This document shows, piece after piece, positions 1 to 8,374 of a DNA stretch of 64,000 bases. Source of the stretch: Sphingomonas elodea ATCC 31461 (lineage in GTDB: Bacteria > Pseudomonadota > Alphaproteobacteria > Sphingomonadales > Sphingomonadaceae). Each line of letters opens with the position of its first letter. Position 1 is the first letter of the stretch. The translations under genes and the position numbers were made by a program. Under the pieces are notes generated by a model. It had not been told where the DNA came from and did no database searches. It saw only the letters and a list, made by a program, of their open reading frames with translations. The stretch is taken from the NCBI RefSeq assembly GCF_000226955.1, contig NZ_AGFU01000001.1:16215-80214 (forward strand), in the 5' to 3' direction.

Positions 1-281
1 TCGCCGATATGGCCGCAATCGCCGCGCGGCGTCAGCCGACCCGAGCCGCCCTGCCCCCGCCAGTCGAAGGCGGAGACCGTCCAGCCCCGGGCATGCCAGT
101 GGGCGAAGCTCTCCAGATACTTTTCGAACACGTCGCCGCGCCCGGTCTGGAACAGGATGCTGCCGCGCCCGCCGGCGGACGGCCAGTGAAAGCGGCGGAG
201 CATCCAGCCATCGGGCGCCGGCCAGCGATCGACGCGCGCATCCGCGGGGATCTGACGGGAAACATTCCGGGAAACTGCCAT
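1..281 (-). CDS. alpha/beta hydrolase (lysophospholipase-like), 5' part only
   Basis: An ATG at 281 on the minus strand opens a frame that runs off the left edge of the window, giving about 93 residues of the N-terminal part. Visible motifs are GRGDVFEKYLESFAHW at about 50-65 and FDWRGQGGSGR at about 75-85. These match the beta-strand and oxyanion region of PldB-type lysophospholipases and monoacylglycerol-lipase-like serine hydrolases. The nucleophile elbow (GxSxG) would lie beyond the edge. The gene diverges from the pilus operon, with only 48 bp to the cpaA start, so the promoters must be tightly packed. The exact substrate cannot be told. Confidence 0.8.
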   Translation of the reverse strand, partial: MAVSRNVSRQIPADARVDRWPAPDGWMLRRFHWPSAGGRGSILFQTGRGDVFEKYLESFAHWHARGWTVSAFDWRGQGGSGRLTPRGDCGHIG

Positions 282-329
282 GCCGCGTGGTTACGGTTTC
301 GTAAGCGGGTCCGTCTACCCATTTGGGCC

Positions 330-803
330 ATGGGGGCGATCTTCCAGGCATGTCTGCTCGGTGCGCTTGCGCTGATCCTGGTCTCCGCCGGGATCGAGGA
401 CGTGCGGTTCCGCACCATTGCCAACGCGAAGAACACCGCCGTCGCCCTCGCCGCGCCCCTATGGTGGTGGGCAAGCGGGATGGCGCCGTGGCCGGATGTT
501 GCCATCCAGATCGGATGTGCCGCGCTGGTCTTCGCGTTGTTCGTCGGCGCCTTCGCGCTGGGCATGATGGGCGGCGGCGACGTGAAGCTGATCGGCGCGC
601 TGGCGCTGTGGCTGCCGCTGGCACCGCTGCTGCGCATGCTGGTGCTGATGTCGCTGCTGGGCGGCGCACTGACCCTGCTGATGCTGGTGGACAGCTGGAT
701 TCGCCGGCGTGGGTCTGCGGCGATCGAGGTGCCCTATGGCGTCGCGATCACTCTTGCCGCCCTGATTATCCTTTGCGAACCGATTCTTAACCGAATTGGA
801 TGA
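330..803 (+). CDS. cpaA: prepilin peptidase CpaA/TadV (A24 family)
   Basis: Inner-membrane aspartic protease that processes Flp-type prepilins for the Tad pilus. At 157 residues it has the short length of CpaA/TadV enzymes, which lack the methylase domain of PilD. The two catalytic aspartates are visible: Asp24 in GIEDVRF and Asp84 in the GGGDVK motif (the GxGD signature). Hydrophobic segments fill the rest. I chose the ATG at 330 because the upstream in-frame codons cover the start of the divergent hydrolase and have no membrane character. First gene of the cpa/tad operon, 58 bp before cpaB. No flp pilin gene is visible next to it. Confidence 0.9.
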   Translation: MGAIFQACLLGALALILVSAGIEDVRFRTIANAKNTAVALAAPLWWWASGMAPWPDVAIQIGCAALVFALFVGAFALGMMGGGDVKLIGALALWLPLAPLLRMLVLMSLLGGALTLLMLVDSWIRRRGSAAIEVPYGVAITLAALIILCEPILNRIG

Positions 804-861
804 TGCTTAACGCCGCCAATACCGGGTCGGCCAATGATAGTGTGAAAAGGCGTGATGCAGG

Positions 862-1899
862 ATGGACGCACGTAGGCTCTTGTTGCTCGTAGGTGCGCTG
901 GTGATCGCCGCGATCACCGCGTTCATGGCGCGCAGCCTCGTCGTGGGCACGCCCGCGCCGGTCGCCGGCGCGATGCCGAACGGAGTCGCCGCCCCGCCGC
1001 CGCCGCCGGTCAACACCACCGAGGTCCTGGTCGCCAAGCGCGCGCTGCCGGTGGGTACCATCCTCGATCCGACCGCGCTCGAATTCCGCGCCTGGCCCAA
1101 GGATCTGGTGCAGGGCGCCTATTATGTCCGCGGCCAGAGCGATCCCGCGAAGTTGCAGGGCACGGTGGTCCGCTTCGCCATTCCCGCCGGCCAGCCGGTG
1201 ACGCAGGGCGCGCTTGTCAAGCCGGGCGACCGCGGCTTCCTCGCCGCCGCCCTCGGCCCCGGCATGCGCGCGGTGACCGTGCCCGTCTCGGCCCAGAGCG
1301 CGGTGGCCGGCTTCGTCTTCCCCGGCGACCATATCGACCTGATCCTGACCCAGACCGTCTCCGGCGACGGCCCGCCGCTGCGCGCCTCGGAAACGGTGCT
1401 GCGCAACCTGCGCGTGCTCGCCACCGACCAGCGCACCGACCGGCAGACCGACGACAAGGGCAAGACCGTCGTCATCGGCTATTCCACCGTCACGGTGGAG
1501 GCTACGCCCAAGATCGCCGAGAAGATCGCCGTCGCCCAGACGGTCGGCACCCTCTCGCTGTCGCTGCGCTCGCTCGCCGACACGCAGGGCGACCTCGAGG
1601 AGGCGATCGCCAGCGGCGCGGTGAGCGTGCCCGACGATCCCGCCAAGGAGAAGGCATTCCTCGCCCGCGCCGCCAGCCGTCCGCAGGACGATGGCGACAG
1701 CTATGTCACCGGCGCGGATGTGTCGCGCTTCCAGCGCCGCACGGTGCCGGCCAAGGAGGGGCCCCCTCCGGGCATGGCCTCGGTCGGCCCGGCCCCCGCC
1801 CCGGGCTATGCCGCCGCCGCCCCGCAAACGACCGGGCCGATGGTGCGCGTGGTGCGCGGCAGCGATGCGAGCCTCGTCCCCGTGAGCGGAAAGAACTGA
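862..1899 (+). CDS. cpaB: Flp pilus assembly protein CpaB/RcpC
   Basis: Tad pilus periplasmic assembly protein thought to act with the secretin. A single N-terminal membrane anchor (about residues 6-26) is followed by a Pro-rich linker. Next comes a SAF-type domain at about 55-120 (TEVLVAKRALPVGTILD), then the RcpC domain with the motif VTVPVSAQSAVAGFVFPGDH. The last 70 residues are Pro/Ala-rich and low complexity. The 345-residue length is normal for the family. One base separates its stop from cpaC, so the two are probably translationally coupled. Confidence 0.92.
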   Translation: MDARRLLLLVGALVIAAITAFMARSLVVGTPAPVAGAMPNGVAAPPPPPVNTTEVLVAKRALPVGTILDPTALEFRAWPKDLVQGAYYVRGQSDPAKLQGTVVRFAIPAGQPVTQGALVKPGDRGFLAAALGPGMRAVTVPVSAQSAVAGFVFPGDHIDLILTQTVSGDGPPLRASETVLRNLRVLATDQRTDRQTDDKGKTVVIGYSTVTVEATPKIAEKIAVAQTVGTLSLSLRSLADTQGDLEEAIASGAVSVPDDPAKEKAFLARAASRPQDDGDSYVTGADVSRFQRRTVPAKEGPPPGMASVGPAPAPGYAAAAPQTTGPMVRVVRGSDASLVPVSGKN

Positions 1900-1900
1900 G

Positions 1901-3475
1901 ATGCAGCGCACCCTCCCCCTCGGCCTGGGCGCCCTTGCCATACTGCTCGCCGGCCAGCCCGCGCTCGCCCAGAAACAGCCCGCCAAGCCGGTCGCGCGCA
2001 TGGCGCAGTTGCCCGCCGGCAGCCAGCGCCCGAGCCGCGAAGTGCTGCTCTCGATCGGCGAAGGCGAACTCGTCACCCTGCCCGCCGCCGCCGCCAATGT
2101 CTGGACGTCGAACCCCGGCGTCGCCGATGTCTATGTCGCGAGCAGCCGCCAGATCCACCTCTATGGCAAGGCCTTTGGCGAGGCGACGGTGTTCGCAACC
2201 AACGCCGCCGGGGCGGTGGTTTATTCCGCCAATGTCCGGGTCAGCCAGAACATCAGCAGCATCGATGCGATGATGAAGGCGGCGATGCCGGATTCGGACA
2301 TCACCGTCACCACCGTCGGCCAGATCGCGGTGCTGAACGGCACGGTCCGCTCGCCGCAGGACAGCGAGCAGGCGCAGCGGCTGGTCACCGGTCTGCTCAA
2401 TCCCGGCGTGAACACCAGCGATGCCAATGCCGCGCTGAAGATCGGCGTGGTCAATCGCCTGCGCACCGCAACCCCGCTGCAGGTGCAGCTGCAGGTGCGC
2501 TTCGCCGAGGTGAGCCGCAGCTTCGTCAAGAACCTGAACGTCAACCTGACCAACCGCGACCATGGCAGCTTCCTGTTCGGCATCAACCAGGGCAAGCAGG
2601 GATCGATCACCACCTGGACCGGCGACACGCAGGATGCCGCCAGCGGCGCGGTGAAGGGCAACAAAGTCTTCACCTTCCCCAGCCCCAGCACCGGCAACAC
2701 GCTGCTCGGCGCGGCGGGCCATTTCCTCGGCACGGACCTGCTCGCCAGTCTCGATTTCGGCGAGACGATCGGCCAGGTCTCCACGCTCGCCACGCCCAGC
2801 CTCACGGCACTTTCAGGAGAAACGGCGAACTTTCTGGCGGGCGGCGAGATCCCGATCCCGATCGCGCAGGCGCTCGGCACGACGACGGTGGAATACAAGC
2901 AATACGGCGTCAGCCTGGCCTTCACTCCCACCGTGCTGGCCGATGGCCGCATCTCGCTGCACGTCCGGCCGGAAGTGTCGCAGCTGTCCTCCTCGGGCGC
3001 GGTGACCTTGGCCAACACCACCATCCCGGCACTCACCACCCGCCGCAGCGAGACGACGGTGGAACTGGGTTCCGGCGAGAGCATGGTGATCGGCGGGCTG
3101 CTGCAGAACACCCACAACAACTCGATCAGCAAGACGCCCGGCCTGGGCGACATGCCGATCCTCGGCGCGCTGTTCCGCTCGAACGGCTTCCAGCGCAACG
3201 AGACCGAGCTGGTGATCGTCATCACCCCCTATCTCGTCCGCCCGGTCAACGCGAACCAGATCCGCCTGCCGACCGACGGCTACAAGGCGCCGAGCGACTT
3301 CGACCGGATCTTCCTGGGCGAGCTCGCCGGCGGCAAGAGCGGCGCCGAGCGGCCGATGCCGCGCATCGCCCCGCCCAGCGCAGCCCCCGCCGCCGAAGCG
3401 CCCGCGCCGATCACCCCGCCCTCTTCCGGCCGCAAGTCCAGGGGCGCCGCCGCCGCGCCGGGCTTCGGCCTGTGA
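1901..3475 (+). CDS. cpaC: Tad pilus secretin CpaC/RcpA
   Basis: Outer-membrane secretin channel of the Tad pilus. A Sec signal peptide (residues 1-23, ending ALAQ) is followed by the pilus/secretin N-terminal domain (about 45-115), a BON-like segment (about 125-180) and the secretin domain (about 275-450). The domain includes the GGEIPIPIAQ signature near residue 315 and the conserved PGLGDMPILGALF stretch. The Pro/Ala-rich C-terminal tail of about 40 residues may be where a pilotin or the lipoprotein CpaD binds; this is inference. The stop overlaps the cpaD start. Confidence 0.94.
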   Translation: MQRTLPLGLGALAILLAGQPALAQKQPAKPVARMAQLPAGSQRPSREVLLSIGEGELVTLPAAAANVWTSNPGVADVYVASSRQIHLYGKAFGEATVFATNAAGAVVYSANVRVSQNISSIDAMMKAAMPDSDITVTTVGQIAVLNGTVRSPQDSEQAQRLVTGLLNPGVNTSDANAALKIGVVNRLRTATPLQVQLQVRFAEVSRSFVKNLNVNLTNRDHGSFLFGINQGKQGSITTWTGDTQDAASGAVKGNKVFTFPSPSTGNTLLGAAGHFLGTDLLASLDFGETIGQVSTLATPSLTALSGETANFLAGGEIPIPIAQALGTTTVEYKQYGVSLAFTPTVLADGRISLHVRPEVSQLSSSGAVTLANTTIPALTTRRSETTVELGSGESMVIGGLLQNTHNNSISKTPGLGDMPILGALFRSNGFQRNETELVIVITPYLVRPVNANQIRLPTDGYKAPSDFDRIFLGELAGGKSGAERPMPRIAPPSAAPAAEAPAPITPPSSGRKSRGAAAAPGFGL

Positions 3476-4131
3476 TGCGCCCGCTGAGGAGAACCGCGAT
3501 GTTCCCGCGCCCCGTTCTAGCCATCCTTGCCCCCTCGCTGCTGCTGGCCGGGTGTGCCGGCTATAATGGCGGCCTCGATTCCGTGCACCAGCCGGTCGTC
3601 AGCCGGCAGGACCTGACGCTGGACCTGCAGGCAGAGAATGGCCGCCTCGCCGCGGGCGAGGGCCAGCGGCTCGCCGACTGGATGGCGGCCATGGACCTGC
3701 GCTACGGCGACCGCATCGCCATCGACGACGGCCTCGACGGCAGCACCGCGCGCACCGATGTGGCGGCCGCCGCCGGGCGCTACGGCCTGATGCTCGCCGA
3801 TCGCGCGCCCGCCACCCCCTCACCCCGTGCGGCCGGCACGGTGCGCGTGGTGCTGACCCGCACCACCGCCAGCGTACCGGGCTGCCCCGATTATTCGCAC
3901 CCGAGCATGATGACGGCGGACGCCAGCACCAGCTCGAACTTCGGCTGCGCCACCGCCGCCAACCTCGCCGCGATGATCGCCGATCCGGCGGACCTCGTGC
4001 GCGGCGCGCCCGGCGCCCCCCTTTCCGATCCGCAGACCGCGACCAAGGCGGTCGGCGCCTATCGCGCCGCGGTGCCGTCGGGCGGCGGCGGCCGGACGGT
4101 GAAGAGCGAATCCGCCGGGGGGCCGAAGTGA
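3475..4131 (+). CDS. cpaD: Tad pilus lipoprotein CpaD
   Basis: Outer-membrane lipoprotein of the Tad system, needed in known systems for secretin function. From the ATG at 3475, which shares a base with the cpaC stop, the signal ends in a lipobox LLAGC with Cys27. A GTG at 3472 and an ATG at 3499 are alternative starts. The mature part contains the CpaD-family pattern GCPDYSHPS and a FGCATAANLAAMIADPADL stretch (about 160-180), typical of the family. The stop overlaps cpaE by four bases (GTGA). Confidence 0.9.
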   Translation: MRPLRRTAMFPRPVLAILAPSLLLAGCAGYNGGLDSVHQPVVSRQDLTLDLQAENGRLAAGEGQRLADWMAAMDLRYGDRIAIDDGLDGSTARTDVAAAAGRYGLMLADRAPATPSPRAAGTVRVVLTRTTASVPGCPDYSHPSMMTADASTSSNFGCATAANLAAMIADPADLVRGAPGAPLSDPQTATKAVGAYRAAVPSGGGGRTVKSESAGGPK

Positions 4132-5402
4132 ACGCCCCCTTCCATCCCGCCCGTGCGGCAAGCCGCGAACCCTTCACCGCCTTTGTCTGCGACGAGGCCA
4201 CCGCCGAGCTCATGCGCCCGATCGCGGTCGAGCTCGGCTGGTCGCCCGAAAAGGTCAACAAGGGCGGCCTGCGCAACGCGGTACAGACACTCGCGGTCTC
4301 GGCCAGCCCCAACGTGCTGTTCGTCGACCTTTCCGAATCCGGCGACCCGCTCAACGACATCAATGCGCTCGCCGAGGTGTGCGAACCCGGCACGATCGTG
4401 CTGACCGCCGGCGCGGTGAACGACGTGCGGCTGTACCGCGACCTGATCGCCAGCGGCATCCAGGACTATCTGCTCAAGCCGATCCATCCGGACATGCTGC
4501 GCGACGCCTTTCTCCAGGCGCAGACCGCGCTGGCCGCGCCCAAGCAGGTCGAGGCGAGTGTCGGCCATCCGCACTGCACGGTGGCGGTGATCGGCACGCG
4601 CGGCGGCTGCGGCGCGACCAGCATCGCCGCCTCGCTCGCCTGGCTGATCAGCGAGCGGCAGGCACGCACCACCGCCCTGCTCGACCTCGACGTCCATTTC
4701 GGCACCGGCGCGCTGGCGCTCGATCTGGAACCCGGCCGCGGCCTGACCGACGCGATCGAGAATCCCAGCCGCATCGACGGGCTGTTCATCGAGCGCGCGA
4801 TGGTCCGCGCCTCGGAACGGCTGGCGGTGCTCTCGGCCGAGGCGCCGATCAACGCGCCGCTGCTCGGCGACGGCGCCGCCTTCTACCAGTTGCAGGAGGA
4901 GATGCGCGGCGCGTTCGAGTGCACCGTCACCGATCTGCCGCGCCAGATGCTGGTCCATCACCCGCACCTGATCGCCGACGTGCAGGTGGCGGTGCTGGCC
5001 ACCGAACTGACGCTGGCTGCCGCGCGCGACGCGATCCGCATCCTCAGCTGGTTCAAGTCCAATGCGCCGCAGACCCAGGTCTTCATCGTCGCCAACAAGG
5101 TGCCGCAACCGGCGCTGCTGGAAATCAGCCGCAAGGATTTCGAGGGCTCGATCGAGCGCCAGGTCGATTTCGTCGTGCCGTTCGAACCGAAGATTGCCAG
5201 CCAGGCCGCCAAGCTCGGCAAGACCATGGCGGAAGTAGGCCGCACTCAGCGCAGTCTGGCGCCGCTGGGCGAGCTGGCGCGCCTTGTCCTCGAGATCACC
5301 GATGCGGGCGAGGACGGCGCCGCCAAGGCGACCGCCAAGGGCGGATCGCTGCTCAGCAAGCTCGGCGACCTCAAGGCGCTGATGGCGAGCAAGAAGAAAT
5401 AG
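4128..5402 (+). CDS. cpaE: pilus assembly protein CpaE/TadZ (ParA/MinD-like)
   Basis: Polar localisation factor of the Tad pilus. The N-terminal 130 residues form a receiver-like (REC-fold) domain. The C-terminal part is a MinD/ParA-type ATPase-like fold, with the loop GTRGGCGATS at about 154-163 followed by LLDLDVHFGTGAL. The loop lacks the usual Walker A lysine, which is common in CpaE/TadZ proteins. Starts with GTG overlapping cpaD by four bases. Only 7 bp separate its stop from tadB, leaving no room for cpaF, which usually lies here. Confidence 0.92.
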   Translation: MNAPFHPARAASREPFTAFVCDEATAELMRPIAVELGWSPEKVNKGGLRNAVQTLAVSASPNVLFVDLSESGDPLNDINALAEVCEPGTIVLTAGAVNDVRLYRDLIASGIQDYLLKPIHPDMLRDAFLQAQTALAAPKQVEASVGHPHCTVAVIGTRGGCGATSIAASLAWLISERQARTTALLDLDVHFGTGALALDLEPGRGLTDAIENPSRIDGLFIERAMVRASERLAVLSAEAPINAPLLGDGAAFYQLQEEMRGAFECTVTDLPRQMLVHHPHLIADVQVAVLATELTLAAARDAIRILSWFKSNAPQTQVFIVANKVPQPALLEISRKDFEGSIERQVDFVVPFEPKIASQAAKLGKTMAEVGRTQRSLAPLGELARLVLEITDAGEDGAAKATAKGGSLLSKLGDLKALMASKKK

Positions 5403-5409
5403 ACCGGCG

Positions 5410-6390
5410 ATGGCACTGCTGCCGCTCCTGATGGTGGGCCTGGGCGCCGCGGCGGTACTCGGGCTGTTGTGGCTGGCGCTGTCCGGCCCGTCCGCGCAGC
5501 GGGCCAGCGCGCGGCGGCTCACCTCGCTGCGCGACCGCCATCTGGTGAGCGCGACCGGCTCGAACGCGATGGAAGCACAGCTCCGCCGCATCTCGACCAC
5601 CCCGGCAAGCGGCCTCGAACTGACGCTCACGCGGCTGCTGCCCAACCGGGAACAACTGGAAAAGCGGCTGGCGATGACCGGCAAGAGCTGGACGCTCGGC
5701 CAATACGGCCTCGCCACGCTGGGCGTCGGCGTGGTCGTCGCGGGGCTGCTGCTGGTCGAGGGCACGCCGGTGCTGCTCGCCCTGGTGTTCGGTGCCTTTC
5801 TCGGGCTCGGCCTCCCGCACCTTGTGGTGAGCCAGTTTATCAAGCGCCGAATCGCCAGGTTCACCGCCGCGTTTCCGGACGCGATCGACCTGCTGGTCCG
5901 CGGACTGCGCTCGGGCCTTCCCGTCACCGAGACGATGGGGGTGGTAGGCCAGGAGGTCGACGGCCCCGTGGGCGAGGAATTCCGCGCGATCATCGACAAG
6001 ATGAAAATCGGCCGTACGCTGGATGCGGCGCTGCAGGAAACCGCCGATCGGCTGGGCACACCGGAATTCCAGTTCTTCACCATCACCATCGCGATCCAGC
6101 GCGAGACCGGCGGCAACCTCGCCGAGACGCTGAACAATCTGTCCGACGTACTGCGCAAGCGCGCGCAGATGAAGCTCAAGATCAAGGCGATGTCGTCGGA
6201 GAGCAAGGCATCAGCGCTGATCGTCGGCTCGCTGCCGTTCATCGTCTTCGGCCTCGTCTGGTTCATCAACAACACCTACATGATGCATTTCTTCACCGAT
6301 CAGCGGCTGATCGTCGCCGGCGGCGGCGGGCTCGTGTGGATGGCCATCGGCGCCTTCATCATGGCCAAGATGGTCAATTTCGAGATCTGA
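5410..6390 (+). CDS. tadB: Tad inner-membrane platform protein TadB (T2SS F family)
   Basis: Cytoplasmic-membrane platform protein of the Tad pilus. It has N-terminal membrane segments (about 1-22 and 100-140), then the cytoplasmic T2SSF helical domain (about 155-280) with the motif FPDAIDLLVRGLRSGLPV, then C-terminal membrane helices. Its length of 326 is normal. It would work with TadC and with the TadA/CpaF ATPase, which is not encoded in this operon. Spaced 5 bp from tadC. Confidence 0.92.
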   Translation: MALLPLLMVGLGAAAVLGLLWLALSGPSAQRASARRLTSLRDRHLVSATGSNAMEAQLRRISTTPASGLELTLTRLLPNREQLEKRLAMTGKSWTLGQYGLATLGVGVVVAGLLLVEGTPVLLALVFGAFLGLGLPHLVVSQFIKRRIARFTAAFPDAIDLLVRGLRSGLPVTETMGVVGQEVDGPVGEEFRAIIDKMKIGRTLDAALQETADRLGTPEFQFFTITIAIQRETGGNLAETLNNLSDVLRKRAQMKLKIKAMSSESKASALIVGSLPFIVFGLVWFINNTYMMHFFTDQRLIVAGGGGLVWMAIGAFIMAKMVNFEI

Positions 6391-6395
6391 CGGCG

Positions 6396-7385
6396 ATGGA
6401 ACCCACCGGCCCCACCCTGCTCGGCATCGACGTCACCTGGGCGGCGACCATCCTCTCGGCCATCGCCGCCTTCTCGGTGCTGGTCGCCATCTATGCCGCC
6501 ACCACCGTGCGCAGTCCGATGTCGCGCCGGGTGAAGGCGCTCAACGAGCGGCGCGAGGAACTCAAGGCCGGCATCGCGGCGACGCCCTCCAAGCGCCGGG
6601 TCAAGCTGGTCCAGCGCAGCGACACCACCGATCGTATCCGCAACCTGCTGTCGTCGCTCAAGGTGCTGCAGGACGAGCAGCTGACGGTCGCCCAGCTGAA
6701 GCTCCTCCGCGCCGGCATCCGGCGCCGCGAATGGGCGGTGGGGGTGATCTTCGGCCGGCTGATGCTGCCGATCCTGATCGGCGGGCCGATGCTCTACTTC
6801 GTCTACGGCACCGACGACTTCGCCGACTGGTCGCCGCTCAAGGCCTATGGCCTGGTCGCGGGCAGCTTCCTCCTCGCCTACAAGGCGCCCGACCTCTACC
6901 TCAAGAACCGCATCCAGAAGCGAACCGACGCGATCCGCAAGGGCCTGCCCGACGCGCTCGACCTGCTGGTGATCTGCGCCGAGGCGGGCCTGACGGTGGA
7001 CGCCGCCTTCGGCCGCGTCGCCAAGGAGCTGGGGCGCGCCTATCCGGAGCTGGGCGAGGAATTTTCCCTGACCGCCATCGAGCTCGGCTTCCTCACCGAC
7101 CGACGCGCCGCCTTCGAAAATCTGGCGATGCGGATCGACCTGGAGGCGATCCGCGGCGTGGTGACCACCATGATCCAAACGGAGAAATACGGCACCCCCC
7201 TCGCCTCGGCACTCCGCGTGCTGTCGGCCGAGTTTCGCAATGAACGCATGATGCGGGCGGAAGAAAAGGCCGCCCGTCTGCCGGCGATCATGACGGTGCC
7301 GCTGATCCTCTTCATCCTGCCGGTATTGTTCATCGTCATCCTGGGCCCGGCGGCCTGCTCGATCAACGATGCACTGATGCATTGA
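6396..7385 (+). CDS. tadC: Tad inner-membrane platform protein TadC (T2SS F family)
   Basis: Second F-type platform protein. It has a membrane helix at about 8-30, two more around 108-160, the T2SSF domain (about 180-300; GLPDALDLLVICAEAGLTVD) and a final helix (about 298-320). The ATG at 6396 follows the tadB stop by 5 bp. The longer open frame upstream only shadows tadB. Last recognisable gene of the pilus operon. The tadD-like TPR gene that often follows is absent. The stop region is a short direct repeat of TGATGCAT. Confidence 0.92.
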   Translation: MEPTGPTLLGIDVTWAATILSAIAAFSVLVAIYAATTVRSPMSRRVKALNERREELKAGIAATPSKRRVKLVQRSDTTDRIRNLLSSLKVLQDEQLTVAQLKLLRAGIRRREWAVGVIFGRLMLPILIGGPMLYFVYGTDDFADWSPLKAYGLVAGSFLLAYKAPDLYLKNRIQKRTDAIRKGLPDALDLLVICAEAGLTVDAAFGRVAKELGRAYPELGEEFSLTAIELGFLTDRRAAFENLAMRIDLEAIRGVVTTMIQTEKYGTPLASALRVLSAEFRNERMMRAEEKAARLPAIMTVPLILFILPVLFIVILGPAACSINDALMH

Positions 7386-7452
7386 TGCATTGATTCTGCC
7401 GGAACCTACACCGGACTAACAGGTTGTGGGCGGGACGCCTGGAGCCCGACCC

Positions 7453-7998
7453 ATGAATGACTTGCCCTACACTACACCGCTGCAATTCATCGGGCTCGCG
7501 CTCGCGCTGATTGCGGGGCTGCTGCTGGGGCTGGCCAGCAATCGCAGCGGCCGCCGCTGGCGGGAACGCTACGAGGCCGAGCGCGACGCGCATCAGGCGC
7601 TGAGCGAGGAACTCGCCGCCGCCAACACCCGCATCCGCGACCTGGAAGCAGCCAATTCGCGGCTCGAGCGCAGCCTTGCCGATCGCCGCCCCGCGCCCGT
7701 CGCCGATCCGGCGCCGAACAAGCGCGATTCGGCGATCCGCAGCTGGTTCTATGGCGGCACCGATGTGCTCGCCCGCATCCGCGGGATCGACGAGCATCGC
7801 GAGCGCCAGCTCAACCAGCTGGGCATCCAGCATTTCCGCGACATCGAGAATCTGCCCCGCGAAGACGAGCTGCCGCTGGAAGAGCGACTCGGGCTGGCAC
7901 GCGGCACGATCGTGGACGAAAACTGGCGCGAACAGGCAGCCCTGCTCCGCGCCGGTCACACTGACGAGCATGCCCGGCGGTTCGGCCACCACGCCTGA
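7453..7998 (+). CDS. membrane-anchored coiled-coil protein with helix-hairpin-helix-like C-terminus
   Basis: 181 residues. A single N-terminal transmembrane helix (about 11-29, IGLALALIAGLLLGLA) is followed by a charged coiled coil (about 35-82), a linker, and a segment DVLARIRGIDEHRERQLNQL at about 100-119. That segment resembles the helix-hairpin-helix 'flap endonuclease-like' modules found at the ends of many small alphaproteobacterial membrane proteins. The usual GIG of that module is replaced by GID. It lies 67 bp after tadC in the same direction and ends just before a terminator, so it may be co-transcribed with the pilus genes. Function unknown. Confidence 0.75.
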   Translation: MNDLPYTTPLQFIGLALALIAGLLLGLASNRSGRRWRERYEAERDAHQALSEELAAANTRIRDLEAANSRLERSLADRRPAPVADPAPNKRDSAIRSWFYGGTDVLARIRGIDEHRERQLNQLGIQHFRDIENLPREDELPLEERLGLARGTIVDENWREQAALLRAGHTDEHARRFGHHA

Positions 7999-8024
7999 CA
8001 CGATAGGAAAAATTTAATCCGATA

Positions 8025-8053
8025 GGGCCCGGGCATCATGCCCGGGCTCTTTT
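8025..8053 (+). terminator. rho-independent terminator after the tad operon
   Basis: A GC-rich stem (GGGCCCGGGC / GCCCGGGCTC) with a five-base loop is followed by TTTT. It lies 27 bp after the stop of the HHH-like gene and closes the cpa/tad transcription unit. Confidence 0.85.
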
Positions 8054-8374
8054 GCGTGTGCGAAATGCGCCACGTGATTTCGCTTACGAAATCTTAAATT
8101 CATATACGATATCATTAGTATTTTCAGTACCTTGCCTGAGTTTCTGAAACTCGGCCTCCCGCCCCACTCGCGCGGCGAAATTTGCCCTCATCGGCCGCTG
8201 GATAGTCCGACAAGTTACATAATCACGTCTTGAATAGGTCATAGGTTTGTCTCCAACTGGCTTGACAATTGGTCAGGCCTCTATGACTGTCGCGGCCGTA
8301 CCGGGCGTTAGTTCCGGACGCACAAAACAGCGCACCACAAGCAGGGTACGCCAATTACTTCGAGGGGTGGTTAG
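8054..8374 (+). promoter_or_regulatory. 321-bp AT-rich leader/promoter region of the TonB receptor
   Basis: Non-coding by codon pattern and clearly more AT-rich than its surroundings, especially 8084-8140. Three copies of CGAAAT or its complement (8061, 8077, 8087) form overlapping inverted and direct repeats. A TTGACA at 8262-8267 is a candidate -35, but its -10 partner is weak. The region probably holds the promoter and an operator for the downstream receptor gene. No regulator gene is adjacent. Confidence 0.5.

Noticed and set aside
4059-6275. Long minus-strand open frame opposite cpaE/tadB
   Set aside because: Low-complexity Ser/Arg and Gln/Arg-rich translation with no family signal. The plus-strand genes are well supported.
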